Below, one piece after another: positions 17,130 to 26,989 of a stretch of 50,495 nt of DNA. The first letter of the stretch is position 1. Each line of letters starts with the position of its first letter. A model generated the notes under the pieces. The model was given only the letters and a program-made list of their open reading frames with translations, was not told the DNA's origin and did no database searches. The position numbers and the translations under genes are program-made. Origin of the DNA: a virus; IMG/VR virus record IMGVR_UViG_3300045284_000404, positions 1 through 50,495 of that record; one strand, written 5' to 3'.

Positions 17130-18505
17130 AACCGCTGATTGACATACAACCCGGCGAGGTGATGGGGTCTGGTGTTCTGCCAGATGCCATGAACGAAGAG
17201 ACTGTAGTATGGTCCGAGCTGAACAACGTAGTGATCGAGGCAGCAGGGATTGGGAGGCCTCTGGGAGCAGTTCGGATAGAGGATGTGACGGAGGACATAA
17301 CTCACATCGTTACACAGTCTATCACTGGCGTTGGCCCGCGAGCTACGGTTTCTGGAACCACCGCAGTGTGGGAGTGGACTGGAGGGGCTTCGCTGGCGTT
17401 GATAAATGTTCCCTGGACGACTGGAGGATACCCGGTACTGGAGACCTGGGGCGATTGGACCGTAGGAACCAACAACAAAGAGAAGCCACAGATCCGGAAA
17501 AAGACTGGGACTTTTGGAGATCTGGCCGGGATCAACTTCGCTCGGTGTAAGCAACTTATCAGGAAGTCTCCATATATGCTGGCGCTAAACACGGACATTG
17601 GGGTGACTGAAGTAAAGTGGTGTACAGCTAGCGATGTGGAAACCTGGCTTCCGAAGCCGGAGAACTCGGCTGGGGACTTCGTGATCCGGGATGTTGCAGG
17701 GGAGATCAAAGGTGGGTGTCCCCTAGGGGATGCGATTGCTATCTACTCGGATGAAGCGCTCACTATGGCGACATACGTTGGACTTCCGTATGTCTTCAGC
17801 CTCGTGACTACGCTCTATGGGATCGGTATCTACGGGCCTAAGAGTGTCTGTGCCTTCGCACGGAAGAACTACGGGATTGGACCACAGGGAATCTTTGTCA
17901 CGGACGGTTATACGTTCGAACTCCTCGGTGATGACAACTTCAGAAAGTGGCTCAAGCGGAGTGTCGATGACTCCCTGTGGGACCAGATCACAGTGTTCCA
18001 TAATGAGTTCACAGACACCGTGGAGTTTCACTTTCCAGACAAGGCAAATCCTGGCCTCTACATCACCTTGTACTGGAAGATCGACGCAAACAAGTTCACT
18101 ACTGGAGATCTCCGGATAAACGCTGCCATGGAGCGGGAGGCATTCAAGTTTCCCCTCGTAGCCGTGGGCAAGAGCCTGTGCTATATGACTCGAGATGTTC
18201 CGACGTGGAACGGGATTTTGTTCAAGAGCCGAGCCCAGACGAAGTGGATGGACTGCGGGACAGTGGATAATGACAAATTCCTGGATCATGTGTTCCTGAA
18301 TGGACAGATTGAGAACCTGGACCTTCAGGTAGAGATGGAAGACATGGACCAGGTTCAACGGGAAGTCTTTGCGATGCAGGACGCAGAAAGGAGGAACTTT
18401 ATTCTTCAGGAGGATCACAAGATCCGGGTAACTCTGGAGGCTGATGGGGACTTCCACCTTAGTCGCCTCCGCCTTTTTGGTGACGTTGGTGCCTCTACGA
18501 CATGA
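17126..18505 (+). CDS. Tail hub/nozzle-like structural protein
   Basis: The 459-aa protein is beta-rich throughout, with repeated Trp/Gly motifs such as WEWTGGASLALINVPW and YGIGIYGPKSVCAF. This suits a beta-propeller-type podovirus tail tube or nozzle protein. A sequence match is not certain. It lies between a collar-containing fibre and a small collar protein with ATGA-type overlaps at both ends, so it belongs to the tail module. Confidence 0.5.
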   Translation: MKPLIDIQPGEVMGSGVLPDAMNEETVVWSELNNVVIEAAGIGRPLGAVRIEDVTEDITHIVTQSITGVGPRATVSGTTAVWEWTGGASLALINVPWTTGGYPVLETWGDWTVGTNNKEKPQIRKKTGTFGDLAGINFARCKQLIRKSPYMLALNTDIGVTEVKWCTASDVETWLPKPENSAGDFVIRDVAGEIKGGCPLGDAIAIYSDEALTMATYVGLPYVFSLVTTLYGIGIYGPKSVCAFARKNYGIGPQGIFVTDGYTFELLGDDNFRKWLKRSVDDSLWDQITVFHNEFTDTVEFHFPDKANPGLYITLYWKIDANKFTTGDLRINAAMEREAFKFPLVAVGKSLCYMTRDVPTWNGILFKSRAQTKWMDCGTVDNDKFLDHVFLNGQIENLDLQVEMEDMDQVQREVFAMQDAERRNFILQEDHKIRVTLEADGDFHLSRLRLFGDVGASTT

Positions 18506-18840
18506 CGACAAGGCTTCCAACACCACCAGTAGCGAATGGTTGGGCAGTTCAGCTAACGCAGGCCCTTGGATCTTGGTTCACTCATCTGACGGAGCGGTTG
18601 GGAACCTTGGAGAATAGGACGACGGATGCAGGAAGAATTCAGCTATGCCCTGTACTTAAACCGAAGATTGGAGAACTTACTTGCGATGGTCAACTTGTCA
18701 GTAGAACGGGACAACCCCAGCTCTTCAGAGCCATTGGAACGACGTTTAACACGGGAGGAGAAGCAGCAACTCAATTCAGGGTCCCAGTCCTTGCTAGCCC
18801 TAAAGCCGGATTGGAGTACAGAATTAGTACCGGTTCCTGA
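18502..18840 (+). CDS. Small tail protein with collar-like domain
   Basis: The 112-aa product has a helical N-terminus (GSWFTHLTERLGTLENR) and then a short collar-like unit (KIGELTCDGQLVSRTGQPQL, FRAIGTTFNTGG, TQFRVPVL). This resembles the collar core in the 742-aa fibre but without the His-rich end. It may be a minor tail-tip or fibre-attachment protein. Confidence 0.6.
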   Translation: MTTRLPTPPVANGWAVQLTQALGSWFTHLTERLGTLENRTTDAGRIQLCPVLKPKIGELTCDGQLVSRTGQPQLFRAIGTTFNTGGEAATQFRVPVLASPKAGLEYRISTGS

Positions 18841-18844
18841 GCCA

Positions 18845-19285
18845 GTGTGGGTTCTGACAGAGGTGAATGATCTTGCCCTTGAAGATTTCGAGATCATCGA
18901 TAAGGCAAGAAAGTCCGCTTGGTACGTGTTGACTCCGGAGGAGTTTGCGGACGACATACTGGCAGGGAAGTACGACATCTGGAGGATAGAGGGAATTCCT
19001 GGGTGTCACTGCATCATTATGACGAACTTCGATAACATGCCGAGGACCAGGTTTATCAATGTGCATTTCATGGCTGGGAAGACTGTGGTCCGGCATAAGA
19101 GGCAACTCCTCGAGGCGCTTGGAAGACTGATGGACAAGTGGGAATGTTCTGGAGCTATCTTCACGGCGGCGAATGAGGCATACGGGAAGAGGTTGGGTGG
19201 CCGAAGGTTGACCACTCTCTATATGTTTGAAAGGGAAGATCTCGATGGGCAGCCCGAAGGAAGTCACGAGCACTACCAAGAGTGA
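18845..19285 (+). CDS. Hypothetical protein, possible acetyltransferase-like fold
   Basis: The frame is open from 18626, but its first part lies inside the collar gene and looks like a shadow, so GTG 18845 is a likely start (about 146 aa); the exact start is uncertain. Visible parts are ADDILAGKYDIWRIEGIPG, FINVHFMAGKTVVRHKRQL and LEALGRLMDKWECSGAIF. The alternating strand/helix order resembles small phage proteins of GNAT type, which is a weak guess. Confidence 0.5.
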   Translation: MWVLTEVNDLALEDFEIIDKARKSAWYVLTPEEFADDILAGKYDIWRIEGIPGCHCIIMTNFDNMPRTRFINVHFMAGKTVVRHKRQLLEALGRLMDKWECSGAIFTAANEAYGKRLGGRRLTTLYMFEREDLDGQPEGSHEHYQE

Positions 19286-20156
19286 ACCTTGGTCAGGGTC
19301 TAAGCCCTTCTTCACTGACCTCTACAAGAAGGCGGCAGACGCACTCGGCGCGACGAATAAGAGTGTCTATACAGGGGACCTCTGGGCACAGCCGACGGCT
19401 ACGCAGGTCCAGGCGAACCAGCAGCTGAAGGATGCGTCAGGAGGCTGGGGAAAGACAGCGGGTGGGTGGGACTACGGGGCAGGAACCCTGCGTGGGTATG
19501 GAGACACCCTTGTCAAGAACGCCTCGGATACCAGCTGGCTGAATCCTGATACCAATCCCTTCGTGAAGCAGATGACGGATCAGGCCCTCGGAGAGTCCAC
19601 GAGGAACTTCCAAAGGAATGTGCTCCCACAGATGGGAGACGCTGCGATCAAGGGAGGGGCCTACGGAGGTTCCAGACAAGGCATCATGGAGGGCCTTGCG
19701 GCTGGAGAGTTCGGCAGGGAAACGTCCGATGCTGCCACTCGGATCTATGCGGACAACTATCAGAAAGAGCGGGATCGGATGGGGCAGGCACAGCAGTTGG
19801 CAGCGACGAGTGCACCGGGGCTCTACTCCGGTGCAAACTCTCTGGAGCAGCAGAAGATCGCAGGGCAGCAATATGCCATTGATGCGCTTGGAAAAGCCGG
19901 AGCACAGGAGCAGACGTGGAACCAGCAGCAGAACCAAGAGAACCTGGATCGGTACAAGATGCAGCAAAGTTCCGTATGGGCTGGAATCCCAGAGATGCTC
20001 TCGGTCCTTACGGGTGGTGGGTTCCAGTCCAGCACCTCGACTCAGCCAAACCCAAATTACACGAGCCCGATGCAGGGAGCGATGGGTGTCGGGAGTCTGC
20101 TGACAGGGTTGGCTGATGTGTTCCAGCCTAAGGGCGGCTACAAACTCTTTGCTTAG
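19245..20156 (+). CDS. Tail/internal virion protein, 303 aa
   Basis: ATG 19245 is chosen for MGSPKEVTSTTKSEPW; upstream starts overlap the previous gene. The middle is long helical (NPFVKQMTDQALGESTRNFQ, then RNVLPQMGDAAIKGGAYGGS, RQGIMEGLAAGEF), with Gln/Asn-rich segments after it. Proteins with this NVLPQ...A...G..GGSRQGI pattern are common next to podovirus ejection proteins and probably belong to the tail or internal virion set. Confidence 0.65.
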   Translation: MGSPKEVTSTTKSEPWSGSKPFFTDLYKKAADALGATNKSVYTGDLWAQPTATQVQANQQLKDASGGWGKTAGGWDYGAGTLRGYGDTLVKNASDTSWLNPDTNPFVKQMTDQALGESTRNFQRNVLPQMGDAAIKGGAYGGSRQGIMEGLAAGEFGRETSDAATRIYADNYQKERDRMGQAQQLAATSAPGLYSGANSLEQQKIAGQQYAIDALGKAGAQEQTWNQQQNQENLDRYKMQQSSVWAGIPEMLSVLTGGGFQSSTSTQPNPNYTSPMQGAMGVGSLLTGLADVFQPKGGYKLFA

Positions 20157-20162
20157 GTGATT

Positions 20163-22472
20163 ATGATGGCCAGTTGGGCTGAGCACCAGAAAAGAATTTT
20201 CGGCGGCGAGAGTGGCGGAGACTACGACGCACTCTTTAGGTACTCGAATAGGCCGGGAGGTCGGTTCGCTGGGACGAAGCTGACCGACATGACCGTGAAC
20301 GAGGCGATTGCATTTGCCAATCCTCGAGGAGAGTATGCTCGGTACGTGGCGGCCAACAACAAGGGGACTGTTGCCTCGCCGATGGGTGCCTATCAAATCG
20401 TCGGGAGCACGCTGGCGAAGGCCAAGGACTGGGCTGGACTCACTGGCGAAGAGAGGATGACGCCAGACATTCAAGACCGGCTTGGGAAGGCAGTTCTAGC
20501 GAACCAGGGAACCGGTGCCTGGAAGGGCTACGGCAAGGGTGGAGGTGGCAAATCAGCCATCTCGAAATCCTCTGATGATGGCTCCGTTCAGGTGGCCTCG
20601 CTTGACTCTGACCCCCTGATGGCGGAAATTGCGCTTCGGGGACAGGAGCTGAATCGGCATGGAGAGCCTAAGAGCAAGCTCGCGAAGACCTCGGAGCTGC
20701 TCGCAGATGATGCCGCACTTATGGGACACTCTGGAAGGCCGATGCCCACAGCACCAAGACTGCAGATCCCGATGCCGACAACGCAGATAGATACTCCGCT
20801 CTTCCATAAGCCTGAACCGGCGTCAATGCAGGTGTCGAGTATATTGCCCTTTGCAGATGCGATGGATCGCTGGGGACAGGAACATCTACCAACTCTTTTC
20901 GGAAAGCCTCAGCAAGGTCCGCCTATTGAGGCTAGGCCACCGCTTCCGAAGCCAGTTATCGTGGACGATCAGGGAGAATATCCGGACGTTCCTGCGCAGG
21001 ACTGGTCTACAGTAAAAGACCCCAGACAGAATTTCTTTGTTCCGGACAAGAATGAACATAATTTTAGCTGGAATGCAATTCTCAATGCCTGGAATCAGGC
21101 AAGCATGGGAGCAGCTCCGCCTATGGAGCTAGGGCAAAAAGCAGGGCAATGGGTAGCGGATAAGTTTCTTAACTACTTCTGGCTGCCAGAAAATGAAGGG
21201 GCGAAGCGAGAAGCAGCTGCCGGTGGAGGCACGGTTCAGGACCAGACGAAAGCTCCAATCCTGACCGATGAACAGCTCTTTGGCGGAGTCAAGGAGAAGC
21301 CAGGATCTGGAGGAAGTGCAACGAGCACCTTCTCGAGCATTGACGCTGGGACTACGTTCATTCCGAAGGAGCCGCCGAAGTTCGATCCGCAGCCGTATCC
21401 GACACCGCCGGAGCCTGGAGACGTTCCGGATAAGCCAATGGTAGCGGATCTGGATTGGGGACCCTATCTGAAGAAGATGGAGGAGTACAGGCCAGAGGAC
21501 CTCGATCGACAGTCGTATATGAAAGAACGACTGCTGGGGAACCTGTCCCGTGCCTTGGCTGCTGGCGCTGGTGGATCTGGCTGGAGCGGTTGGGGTGGAG
21601 CTGTCGCTCGAGCTGGTGGTGGCTTTGGCACCGCGCAGGCGGACACGACGGATCAATGGCTCACGGATGAGCAGCAGAGAGAGGAAGCACAGCGGCAGTG
21701 GGGTCTTGGTCAGATCGACCTCGAGATGAAGCTGGCACAGCGGAGTCAAGACATAAAGAACCAGAATGCTGGCATCGGCTACGAGAACCAGCTGGCAGAC
21801 TACACCCAGCAAGAACAGTACAAGAAGGATGTCTACAACGTAGACGCCAAGAACATCGAGGCCATTAATGCCGCGAATCAGCAGAACGCCAAGGATTACT
21901 ACGACTGGCAGAACACTGTTGGGCAGTTGACGCAGACCACGGTGCAGAATGTCACTGACAAAGAGATCGTCCTGAAGAAGGTGAACCCGGAAGGGAAGAC
22001 CACCTTCGAGGTGCATCGGTTCGATTCTCCATACCAAGACATGCTCTCCAAAGATTATCTCGAGACCCTAAAGAGGGTCGAGGAACAGTTCCCGAACTCA
22101 CCGACGGCCTACCAGCTGAAGTATGCCCCATTTATACAGCAGAAGAACACCTGGGGCATACAGGCAGTGATGGCGGAGGAGATGATCAGGAATGGAGCTG
22201 CAGCACAGCTGTTGCCGAACTTCGAGGATCTGCAAAAGCAAGCGACAGACATCATGACGAAACAGGGGTTCGATGCGTCGATGACAGGATACGCGGACAA
22301 GTTCAGCCAGACCTTGGCCACACTGCTTGCACCGAATCTGAACATCCACGATCCGAACTTCCTCCAGCAGGCGGCAGGGATGAATACAGTTGGAGCGGCC
22401 TTGTTGCTGGGTGGGATAGCACCGCCAGCAGGGGCTCCAGCTGCTCCCTCTCCCAATGCGGGACACCAGTAA
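20163..22472 (+). CDS. Ejection protein with lysozyme-like domain
   Basis: The product is about 769 aa. The first 120 residues contain GESGGDYDALFRYSNR, MTVNEAIAFA, ASPMGAYQIVGSTL and LGKAVLANQGTGAWKGYG, which match the transglycosylase/lysozyme domain of virion-associated lysins. Pro-rich linkers follow, then a long Gln/Asn-rich helical part (about 530-700). Such proteins are carried in the virion and open a local hole in peptidoglycan during DNA entry. The gene precedes the 1269-aa internal protein, as in podoviruses. Confidence 0.75.
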   Translation: MMASWAEHQKRIFGGESGGDYDALFRYSNRPGGRFAGTKLTDMTVNEAIAFANPRGEYARYVAANNKGTVASPMGAYQIVGSTLAKAKDWAGLTGEERMTPDIQDRLGKAVLANQGTGAWKGYGKGGGGKSAISKSSDDGSVQVASLDSDPLMAEIALRGQELNRHGEPKSKLAKTSELLADDAALMGHSGRPMPTAPRLQIPMPTTQIDTPLFHKPEPASMQVSSILPFADAMDRWGQEHLPTLFGKPQQGPPIEARPPLPKPVIVDDQGEYPDVPAQDWSTVKDPRQNFFVPDKNEHNFSWNAILNAWNQASMGAAPPMELGQKAGQWVADKFLNYFWLPENEGAKREAAAGGGTVQDQTKAPILTDEQLFGGVKEKPGSGGSATSTFSSIDAGTTFIPKEPPKFDPQPYPTPPEPGDVPDKPMVADLDWGPYLKKMEEYRPEDLDRQSYMKERLLGNLSRALAAGAGGSGWSGWGGAVARAGGGFGTAQADTTDQWLTDEQQREEAQRQWGLGQIDLEMKLAQRSQDIKNQNAGIGYENQLADYTQQEQYKKDVYNVDAKNIEAINAANQQNAKDYYDWQNTVGQLTQTTVQNVTDKEIVLKKVNPEGKTTFEVHRFDSPYQDMLSKDYLETLKRVEEQFPNSPTAYQLKYAPFIQQKNTWGIQAVMAEEMIRNGAAAQLLPNFEDLQKQATDIMTKQGFDASMTGYADKFSQTLATLLAPNLNIHDPNFLQQAAGMNTVGAALLLGGIAPPAGAPAAPSPNAGHQ

Positions 22473-25400
22473 ATGGCGACGACATCTGACAACTATGTCA
22501 ATTACCTAGCCCAGAGTGCAGCTTGGGCCATACCGGAGCTCTTCGGTATTGACGCTCCATCTGCGGTGCAAGAGTGGCGAGCGGACAATCCGGTTGGAGG
22601 CTTCGCGAGTAGCTTTGCCGGGAGTACCGTTCCCTATATCGGGTGGTACAAGTGGGGCAGCCGAGCCCTTAAGATGGAGAAGATACTCGCTGGGCTGGCA
22701 GAGAGCAAGAAGCTTGGCACTGTTGGAGGTATGGCCGCGGCTGAGGCAGTCCGGTTCATGCCCTTGGAGGCAGGACGGATCTTCGGGAACCAGGCATTCG
22801 GATCCCATGGCCTAGGGGAAATGGTCTCGAGTGCTGCTATCAATACGGCGCTGGCTGGTGCAGCAGGCGGTCTTGGTGGCATTGTCAAGACGATGGGGAC
22901 GAGGAAGAAGCTCCCAGAGGAGATCATCCCAGGAGTCAATAGTGTCGATCCTCCGCAGCTGCAACTCCGGGGTATCCAGACAGACTTTGCCACTATTCCA
23001 CCTGCGGACCAACCTGCTGCCTACGGCCGGATGGACAACCTTCGAGTGGCAGTCCGGAGTGAGGATGCTCCCTACGAACACATTGGGGTGATGTCAGGCA
23101 GGGATGGGAATATGCTTCCAGAGCGGAAGCGGGCGGAGCTGAACCGGATCTTCGATACCAGGCGATTGAACAAGGGAGATGTTCGGGCGAGGAAGTTCCT
23201 GGCAGATCCGAAGCACTTCAAAGATGATGTCAGCTGGATGAACAAGCTGGGTGAGTTCGGAGTTGCACCGGGAGGAAAGTTCGAGGATGCAGTGCAGTTT
23301 CCGAGGTTCGTGCAGGGTGTCAATCCGGCAGGACAGCTACGAGCGAGGACTCTGTTCGATGACTATCTGCAGCGGATAGACACAGACACCTACATGGGAA
23401 GAGAGGCTGACGATGGACTCTTCGTGATAGCGAAGAGGAGTCAGAAAGAGCCAGACGATTGGCTCCTCTTTAAGACAGACCAGCCGGACCTCTTCAACCA
23501 AGGAAGTGCTCAGTTCGGAAGCGTGGTAGTAAATGAGAACGCTTGGGCTAGACAGGATCCGAATCTCTACCGGTCTGGCGGAGCCATCGACGATGCCTTC
23601 AATGACCTGCGGCAGAGGATGCCACTGCAGAACTACCGGTTCGGCCTGAAGACCAGCGCGGATGGAATGTCCCTCTCGAAGGCTGGAAGCTGGACCTTCG
23701 ACAAGGCATCAGACCTCATGGGATTCTCGGGGGTCAGGAAGACCCTGGCAGACAGTGAGGCAGTTGCCTCCGTAAAGCGCTTCTTTAACCAGCACTTCAC
23801 ACCGGGGATGTACCAGTTCAAGGGTCGAGTCAGGGCGAACTACATCGATGGGATGATGAGGGCAGGAGTGGACATGGGTAAGGCCCATGCCAATAAGTTG
23901 CTCTACGGAGAGGCCAAGCTCGATCCTGGAAAGGGACTTATCTGGCAGACTCAGACCTATGCCAATAAGAAGGCTGGCGGGGTCATGGACAAGATCCTCT
24001 ACGACTTGAAGGACGAGGAGGTCAAGCAGATCTGGGACGCATGGAGGAACGAGGTCTCGCAGAAGAATCTACCATTGCTGAAGACCCAGGGCAAGCTGAC
24101 CGACAAGGCCTTCGAGGTGGCGAATGAGATGCACACCATTGCGAGGCAGCTGGATCTGGACTCAGTAGCCCAGAAGCACAAGTACGGTGGTGGGGCATTC
24201 CGGCCTCGAGACGATCACATGATGATCGCGAAGCAGTGGAACGGGGATCAGCTCCTGGAGATCCGAGACAAGCGGAACGCTCTAGTGGGTCTGGCATCAG
24301 GAGACTCGGCGAAGCAGGTCGAGAACGAGGCAGCAAGGATTATCAAAGAGGGACCACCAGGAGACGGCTGGCGGACCGGAGCATCATTTCGGTACAGCAG
24401 TGGAGCGAACCTCCCGCCTGACGTGAAAGCGGTTCGGGATCAGGGTATTCCAGGGCACTTCCTCGGTGGAACTCGGGTAAGAGGACACCGGTGGAGCACG
24501 GACGATCAGCCCTGGACACGGAAGGAGATGGCCGAGGAATTTGCCTCAGCTGTCCATGCTCGGGCACAGCAGCAGGTCTCGATGACCCTGGACAATACAA
24601 TGGCCTCGGACATGGACAAGCTCTCCATGGACGACATCGACGCCTTCGGAAACATCGCGACGAGGATGGCGGATCTTCGAGGTGAGCAACGGCCAATGGC
24701 CAAGTGGCTCAATCAGCAAGCGGATACCATTCTTGCGCCGCTGCTGGGTCGGAACTCGGCGAACAAGATCGTCGAGGTCACGAACAAAGCGATGTGGCAC
24801 TTGGAGTTGGGAGGCCTCCGGATAGGGTACACCCTCCTGAATGCGATCACTCCGATCCAGACGGTGCTCCCGCATGTGGCCATGTTGCTGAATGCAGATC
24901 AGGCCATGCTTGGGGACTACTACACTCACTTCGCAGCAATGGGAACCAAGGGTCCAGTGGGGACCGTTGGGTTCCTGAGCCCATGGAAGGTGATGAAAGA
25001 AACCCTCAAGGCGATGAGGAGTCCAGACCAGCAGGAGTTCGAGCTCTACAACTGGGCTATGAACAATGGTGTCATCAGTCCGAGAATTGTGGAGGAGTTC
25101 ATCGGTGGAAATGCCACAGCCATACAGCGCTTGGGCGCAAGTCTCAAGAGTCCTGGAAGTTTCGGAGAGAAGTTCATTCCATTCTTGGGGCAGCTTTCGG
25201 AATTTCTTCCATCTTCCTCTGAAAAGTTCTCCCGTGGGTTCAGTTTTATGGCTGGAATCAAGACGGGACGGCTTATGGGTATCACTGACACCGGAGACCT
25301 TGCACAGTTCGCCAAGCGGTTTACCGAGCGGACGAATTACCTCTACGGGCAGGCAGACAGGGCTGGGATAATGACGGGACCAGTTGGTGGAACCCTGGGC

Positions 25401-26282
25401 CTCTTCAAGAACTGGATGATGCACTACATCGGGAACATGGCGGAGTACGCTGGGGAGGGAATGTACAGGAACAACTGGACTCCGCTCTTGTGGCAGACGG
25501 CGACGACATTCGGGATCGGTGGCTTCGCAGCGACTCCCCTCTATCCGATTGCTCAGACGTTCAATGACTGGGCCTCGGACAAGCCACTCATGGAGAACAT
25601 GTACGAGGCGATGGGCACGGAGGCAGCGGATGACTTCCTCTATGGGCTACCGGCAACCGTGGGATACTCCCTCACCTCCCAAGCGTCCTCCCCGTTCTCG
25701 AACCCGACTCGTGACGCCACGATGTTCTTCTCGATTGTCCACGCTGACCGGATGAAGTACTTCGCGCAGGCTGCTGGAGCTGCGTGGGACAATTGGCAGC
25801 TGACAGGGCAGCATCCAGGAGAGTCAGAGGAAGTCACAAGGGCTCTCAGCAGGGCAGTGCTCCCAAAGGCAATCTACAAGACCATCGACGCGATGATGAA
25901 TGACACAGTGGAGTCGTGGAGCACAGGGTATCCAGTGACGGGGAAGAAAGAGTCTCTGCTGGATCGGAGCATGATGGCGATTGGATTCACCCCTGTGGAT
26001 ATCGAGCGAACCTACGCGGCGACAGACATCCTCTACAAGGACGCCCAATACCGGAGGGCGATGGTAGCAGCAGCTGGGAAAGCATACCTAGAGGCACAAA
26101 AGGCCGGAGACTCTAGGGCGATGTTCGAGGTCATTCAGGGAGCCAAGAACGCAGGGTTGAGTCTGAGCTCGGTCTTCAAGAGTGCCGCTACGAGGAACCG
26201 CTCCGGACGGCAGGACATGATCGATCGGACCTTCTCGCCAATGGCGAAGCAACGGGTCAAGGCGATGCTGTTGGGGGATTGA
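22473..26282 (+). CDS. Large internal virion (ejection) protein
   Basis: At 1269 aa this is the largest protein in the window. It has a glycine-rich, partly hydrophobic N-terminus (GGFASSFAGSTVPYIGWYKW), long amphipathic helical regions and a membrane-prone part around residues 770-830 (LLNAITPIQTVLPHVAMLLN) and about 960-1030. Together with the lysozyme-domain protein just before it, this matches the podovirus pattern of ejection proteins that form a channel across the cell envelope. No catalytic motif was seen. It is the last gene before the palindromic element at 26289. Confidence 0.7.
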   Translation: MATTSDNYVNYLAQSAAWAIPELFGIDAPSAVQEWRADNPVGGFASSFAGSTVPYIGWYKWGSRALKMEKILAGLAESKKLGTVGGMAAAEAVRFMPLEAGRIFGNQAFGSHGLGEMVSSAAINTALAGAAGGLGGIVKTMGTRKKLPEEIIPGVNSVDPPQLQLRGIQTDFATIPPADQPAAYGRMDNLRVAVRSEDAPYEHIGVMSGRDGNMLPERKRAELNRIFDTRRLNKGDVRARKFLADPKHFKDDVSWMNKLGEFGVAPGGKFEDAVQFPRFVQGVNPAGQLRARTLFDDYLQRIDTDTYMGREADDGLFVIAKRSQKEPDDWLLFKTDQPDLFNQGSAQFGSVVVNENAWARQDPNLYRSGGAIDDAFNDLRQRMPLQNYRFGLKTSADGMSLSKAGSWTFDKASDLMGFSGVRKTLADSEAVASVKRFFNQHFTPGMYQFKGRVRANYIDGMMRAGVDMGKAHANKLLYGEAKLDPGKGLIWQTQTYANKKAGGVMDKILYDLKDEEVKQIWDAWRNEVSQKNLPLLKTQGKLTDKAFEVANEMHTIARQLDLDSVAQKHKYGGGAFRPRDDHMMIAKQWNGDQLLEIRDKRNALVGLASGDSAKQVENEAARIIKEGPPGDGWRTGASFRYSSGANLPPDVKAVRDQGIPGHFLGGTRVRGHRWSTDDQPWTRKEMAEEFASAVHARAQQQVSMTLDNTMASDMDKLSMDDIDAFGNIATRMADLRGEQRPMAKWLNQQADTILAPLLGRNSANKIVEVTNKAMWHLELGGLRIGYTLLNAITPIQTVLPHVAMLLNADQAMLGDYYTHFAAMGTKGPVGTVGFLSPWKVMKETLKAMRSPDQQEFELYNWAMNNGVISPRIVEEFIGGNATAIQRLGASLKSPGSFGEKFIPFLGQLSEFLPSSSEKFSRGFSFMAGIKTGRLMGITDTGDLAQFAKRFTERTNYLYGQADRAGIMTGPVGGTLGLFKNWMMHYIGNMAEYAGEGMYRNNWTPLLWQTATTFGIGGFAATPLYPIAQTFNDWASDKPLMENMYEAMGTEAADDFLYGLPATVGYSLTSQASSPFSNPTRDATMFFSIVHADRMKYFAQAAGAAWDNWQLTGQHPGESEEVTRALSRAVLPKAIYKTIDAMMNDTVESWSTGYPVTGKKESLLDRSMMAIGFTPVDIERTYAATDILYKDAQYRRAMVAAAGKAYLEAQKAGDSRAMFEVIQGAKNAGLSLSSVFKSAATRNRSGRQDMIDRTFSPMAKQRVKAMLLGD

Positions 26283-26288
26283 GTGGGA

Positions 26289-26321
26289 GTGGGACTATTC
26301 ACATAATGTGACCGTGGGATT
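26289..26321 (+). promoter_or_regulatory. Dispersed palindromic element, site 2
   Basis: GTGGGACTATTCACATAATG is followed by TGACCGTGGGATTTCAT. The core TCACATAATGTGA is palindromic and is flanked by direct GTGGGA repeats. It lies 6 bases after the 1269-aa gene and 27 bases before the lysis/membrane cluster, a natural place for transcription control. Confidence 0.55.
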
Positions 26322-26347
26322 TCATTCTGTGATTATGGGAGACGAGG

Positions 26348-26521
26348 ATGCCAAGCAAAACCCTGAAACAGCGCCGGTTCATGTCGGCAGCAGCTCACAA
26401 CCCGGAGTTCGCAGCCAAGGCAGGGATCCCTCAGGAGGTAGCCAAGGAGTTCCACAACAAGGACAAGGGCAAGTATGGCCACAAAGGGAAGCCAGCCCTC
26501 AGCAAGAAGAAGGCGCGTTGA
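26348..26521 (+). CDS. Small basic phage protein, 57 aa
   Basis: The protein begins MPSKTLKQRRFMSAAAHNPE and contains GIPQEVAKEFHNKDKGK, matching a common family of small basic phage proteins (M..k...Q.rfm.aaah......gvp..vA.eF...DKGK; DUF3008-like by memory). The ribosome site is GACGAGG. It overlaps a longer frame of the next gene, whose upstream part here is low complexity and probably not used. The function of the family is unknown. Confidence 0.7.
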   Translation: MPSKTLKQRRFMSAAAHNPEFAAKAGIPQEVAKEFHNKDKGKYGHKGKPALSKKKAR

Positions 26522-26958
26522 AATGGCTCGGTGCGGTCAAAGGGCTTTCTCTAGGCAATGTTTTAGTCATTGCCTTGCTTGCTGTGATCGCCGTTCCTGT
26601 GTATGTCATCTACCGGGCACTTGGCGACGAGAAGATTATGAATCGGCTACTGAGCAGGTATGAGGAACTAGATGCTCGTAAGACTGGTTGTACGCTTCGT
26701 CACGTACAGGAACGTGGGGGACCTGATCTATGGGGTGTCAGTGCTGGCTTTTCTTTTACTGGTACTGACCGTTGGTTCATTAATGTAGTGATGGATCACA
26801 ATCCAAGCGAAGAGGAGATGATAAGTTATTGCGAAGCTCTCAAGCTCATTGCGGATCGGATGCTTGATCGTGGCAATGGTCATCCCGACACAGGCAGAGA
26901 CACCGAAATTCAGCGCGGACCAATGCCGGGTACTGAAACAGACGGGCGTGGATACTAG
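26518..26958 (+). CDS. Membrane protein with N-terminal TM segment
   Basis: A TTG start overlapping the previous TGA (TTGA) gives about 146 aa; the frame is open further upstream to 26308, but that stretch overlaps a well-supported gene. Residues 11-33 (LSLGNVLVIALLAVIAVPVY) form one membrane segment with a charged domain after it (EKIMNRLLSRYEELDARK). One TM plus a soluble domain in a lysis region fits an inner-membrane spanin or holin regulator, which is inferred. Its end overlaps a small secreted protein gene. Confidence 0.55.
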   Translation: MKWLGAVKGLSLGNVLVIALLAVIAVPVYVIYRALGDEKIMNRLLSRYEELDARKTGCTLRHVQERGGPDLWGVSAGFSFTGTDRWFINVVMDHNPSEEEMISYCEALKLIADRMLDRGNGHPDTGRDTEIQRGPMPGTETDGRGY

Positions 26959-26989
26959 AGGTATTTGTCCGCAGGCGAAGAAGAAATGA
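26849..26989 (+). CDS. Small secreted Cys protein, overlapping gene
   Basis: TTG is the likely start; the 46-aa product has a short signal-like N-terminus (RIGCLIVAMVIPTQA), and then ETPKFSADQCRVLKQTGVDT and RGICPQ. The last part aligns with residues about 25-45 of the following lipoprotein (EFDEYQCRYLRQRDVNTS, QLC), sharing QCR-x-L-x-Q-x-x-V-x-T and a second Cys. It overlaps the TM gene by 110 bp in another frame and the lipoprotein start by 4 bases. The start codon is not certain. Confidence 0.5.
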   Translation: MRIGCLIVAMVIPTQAETPKFSADQCRVLKQTGVDTRGICPQAKKK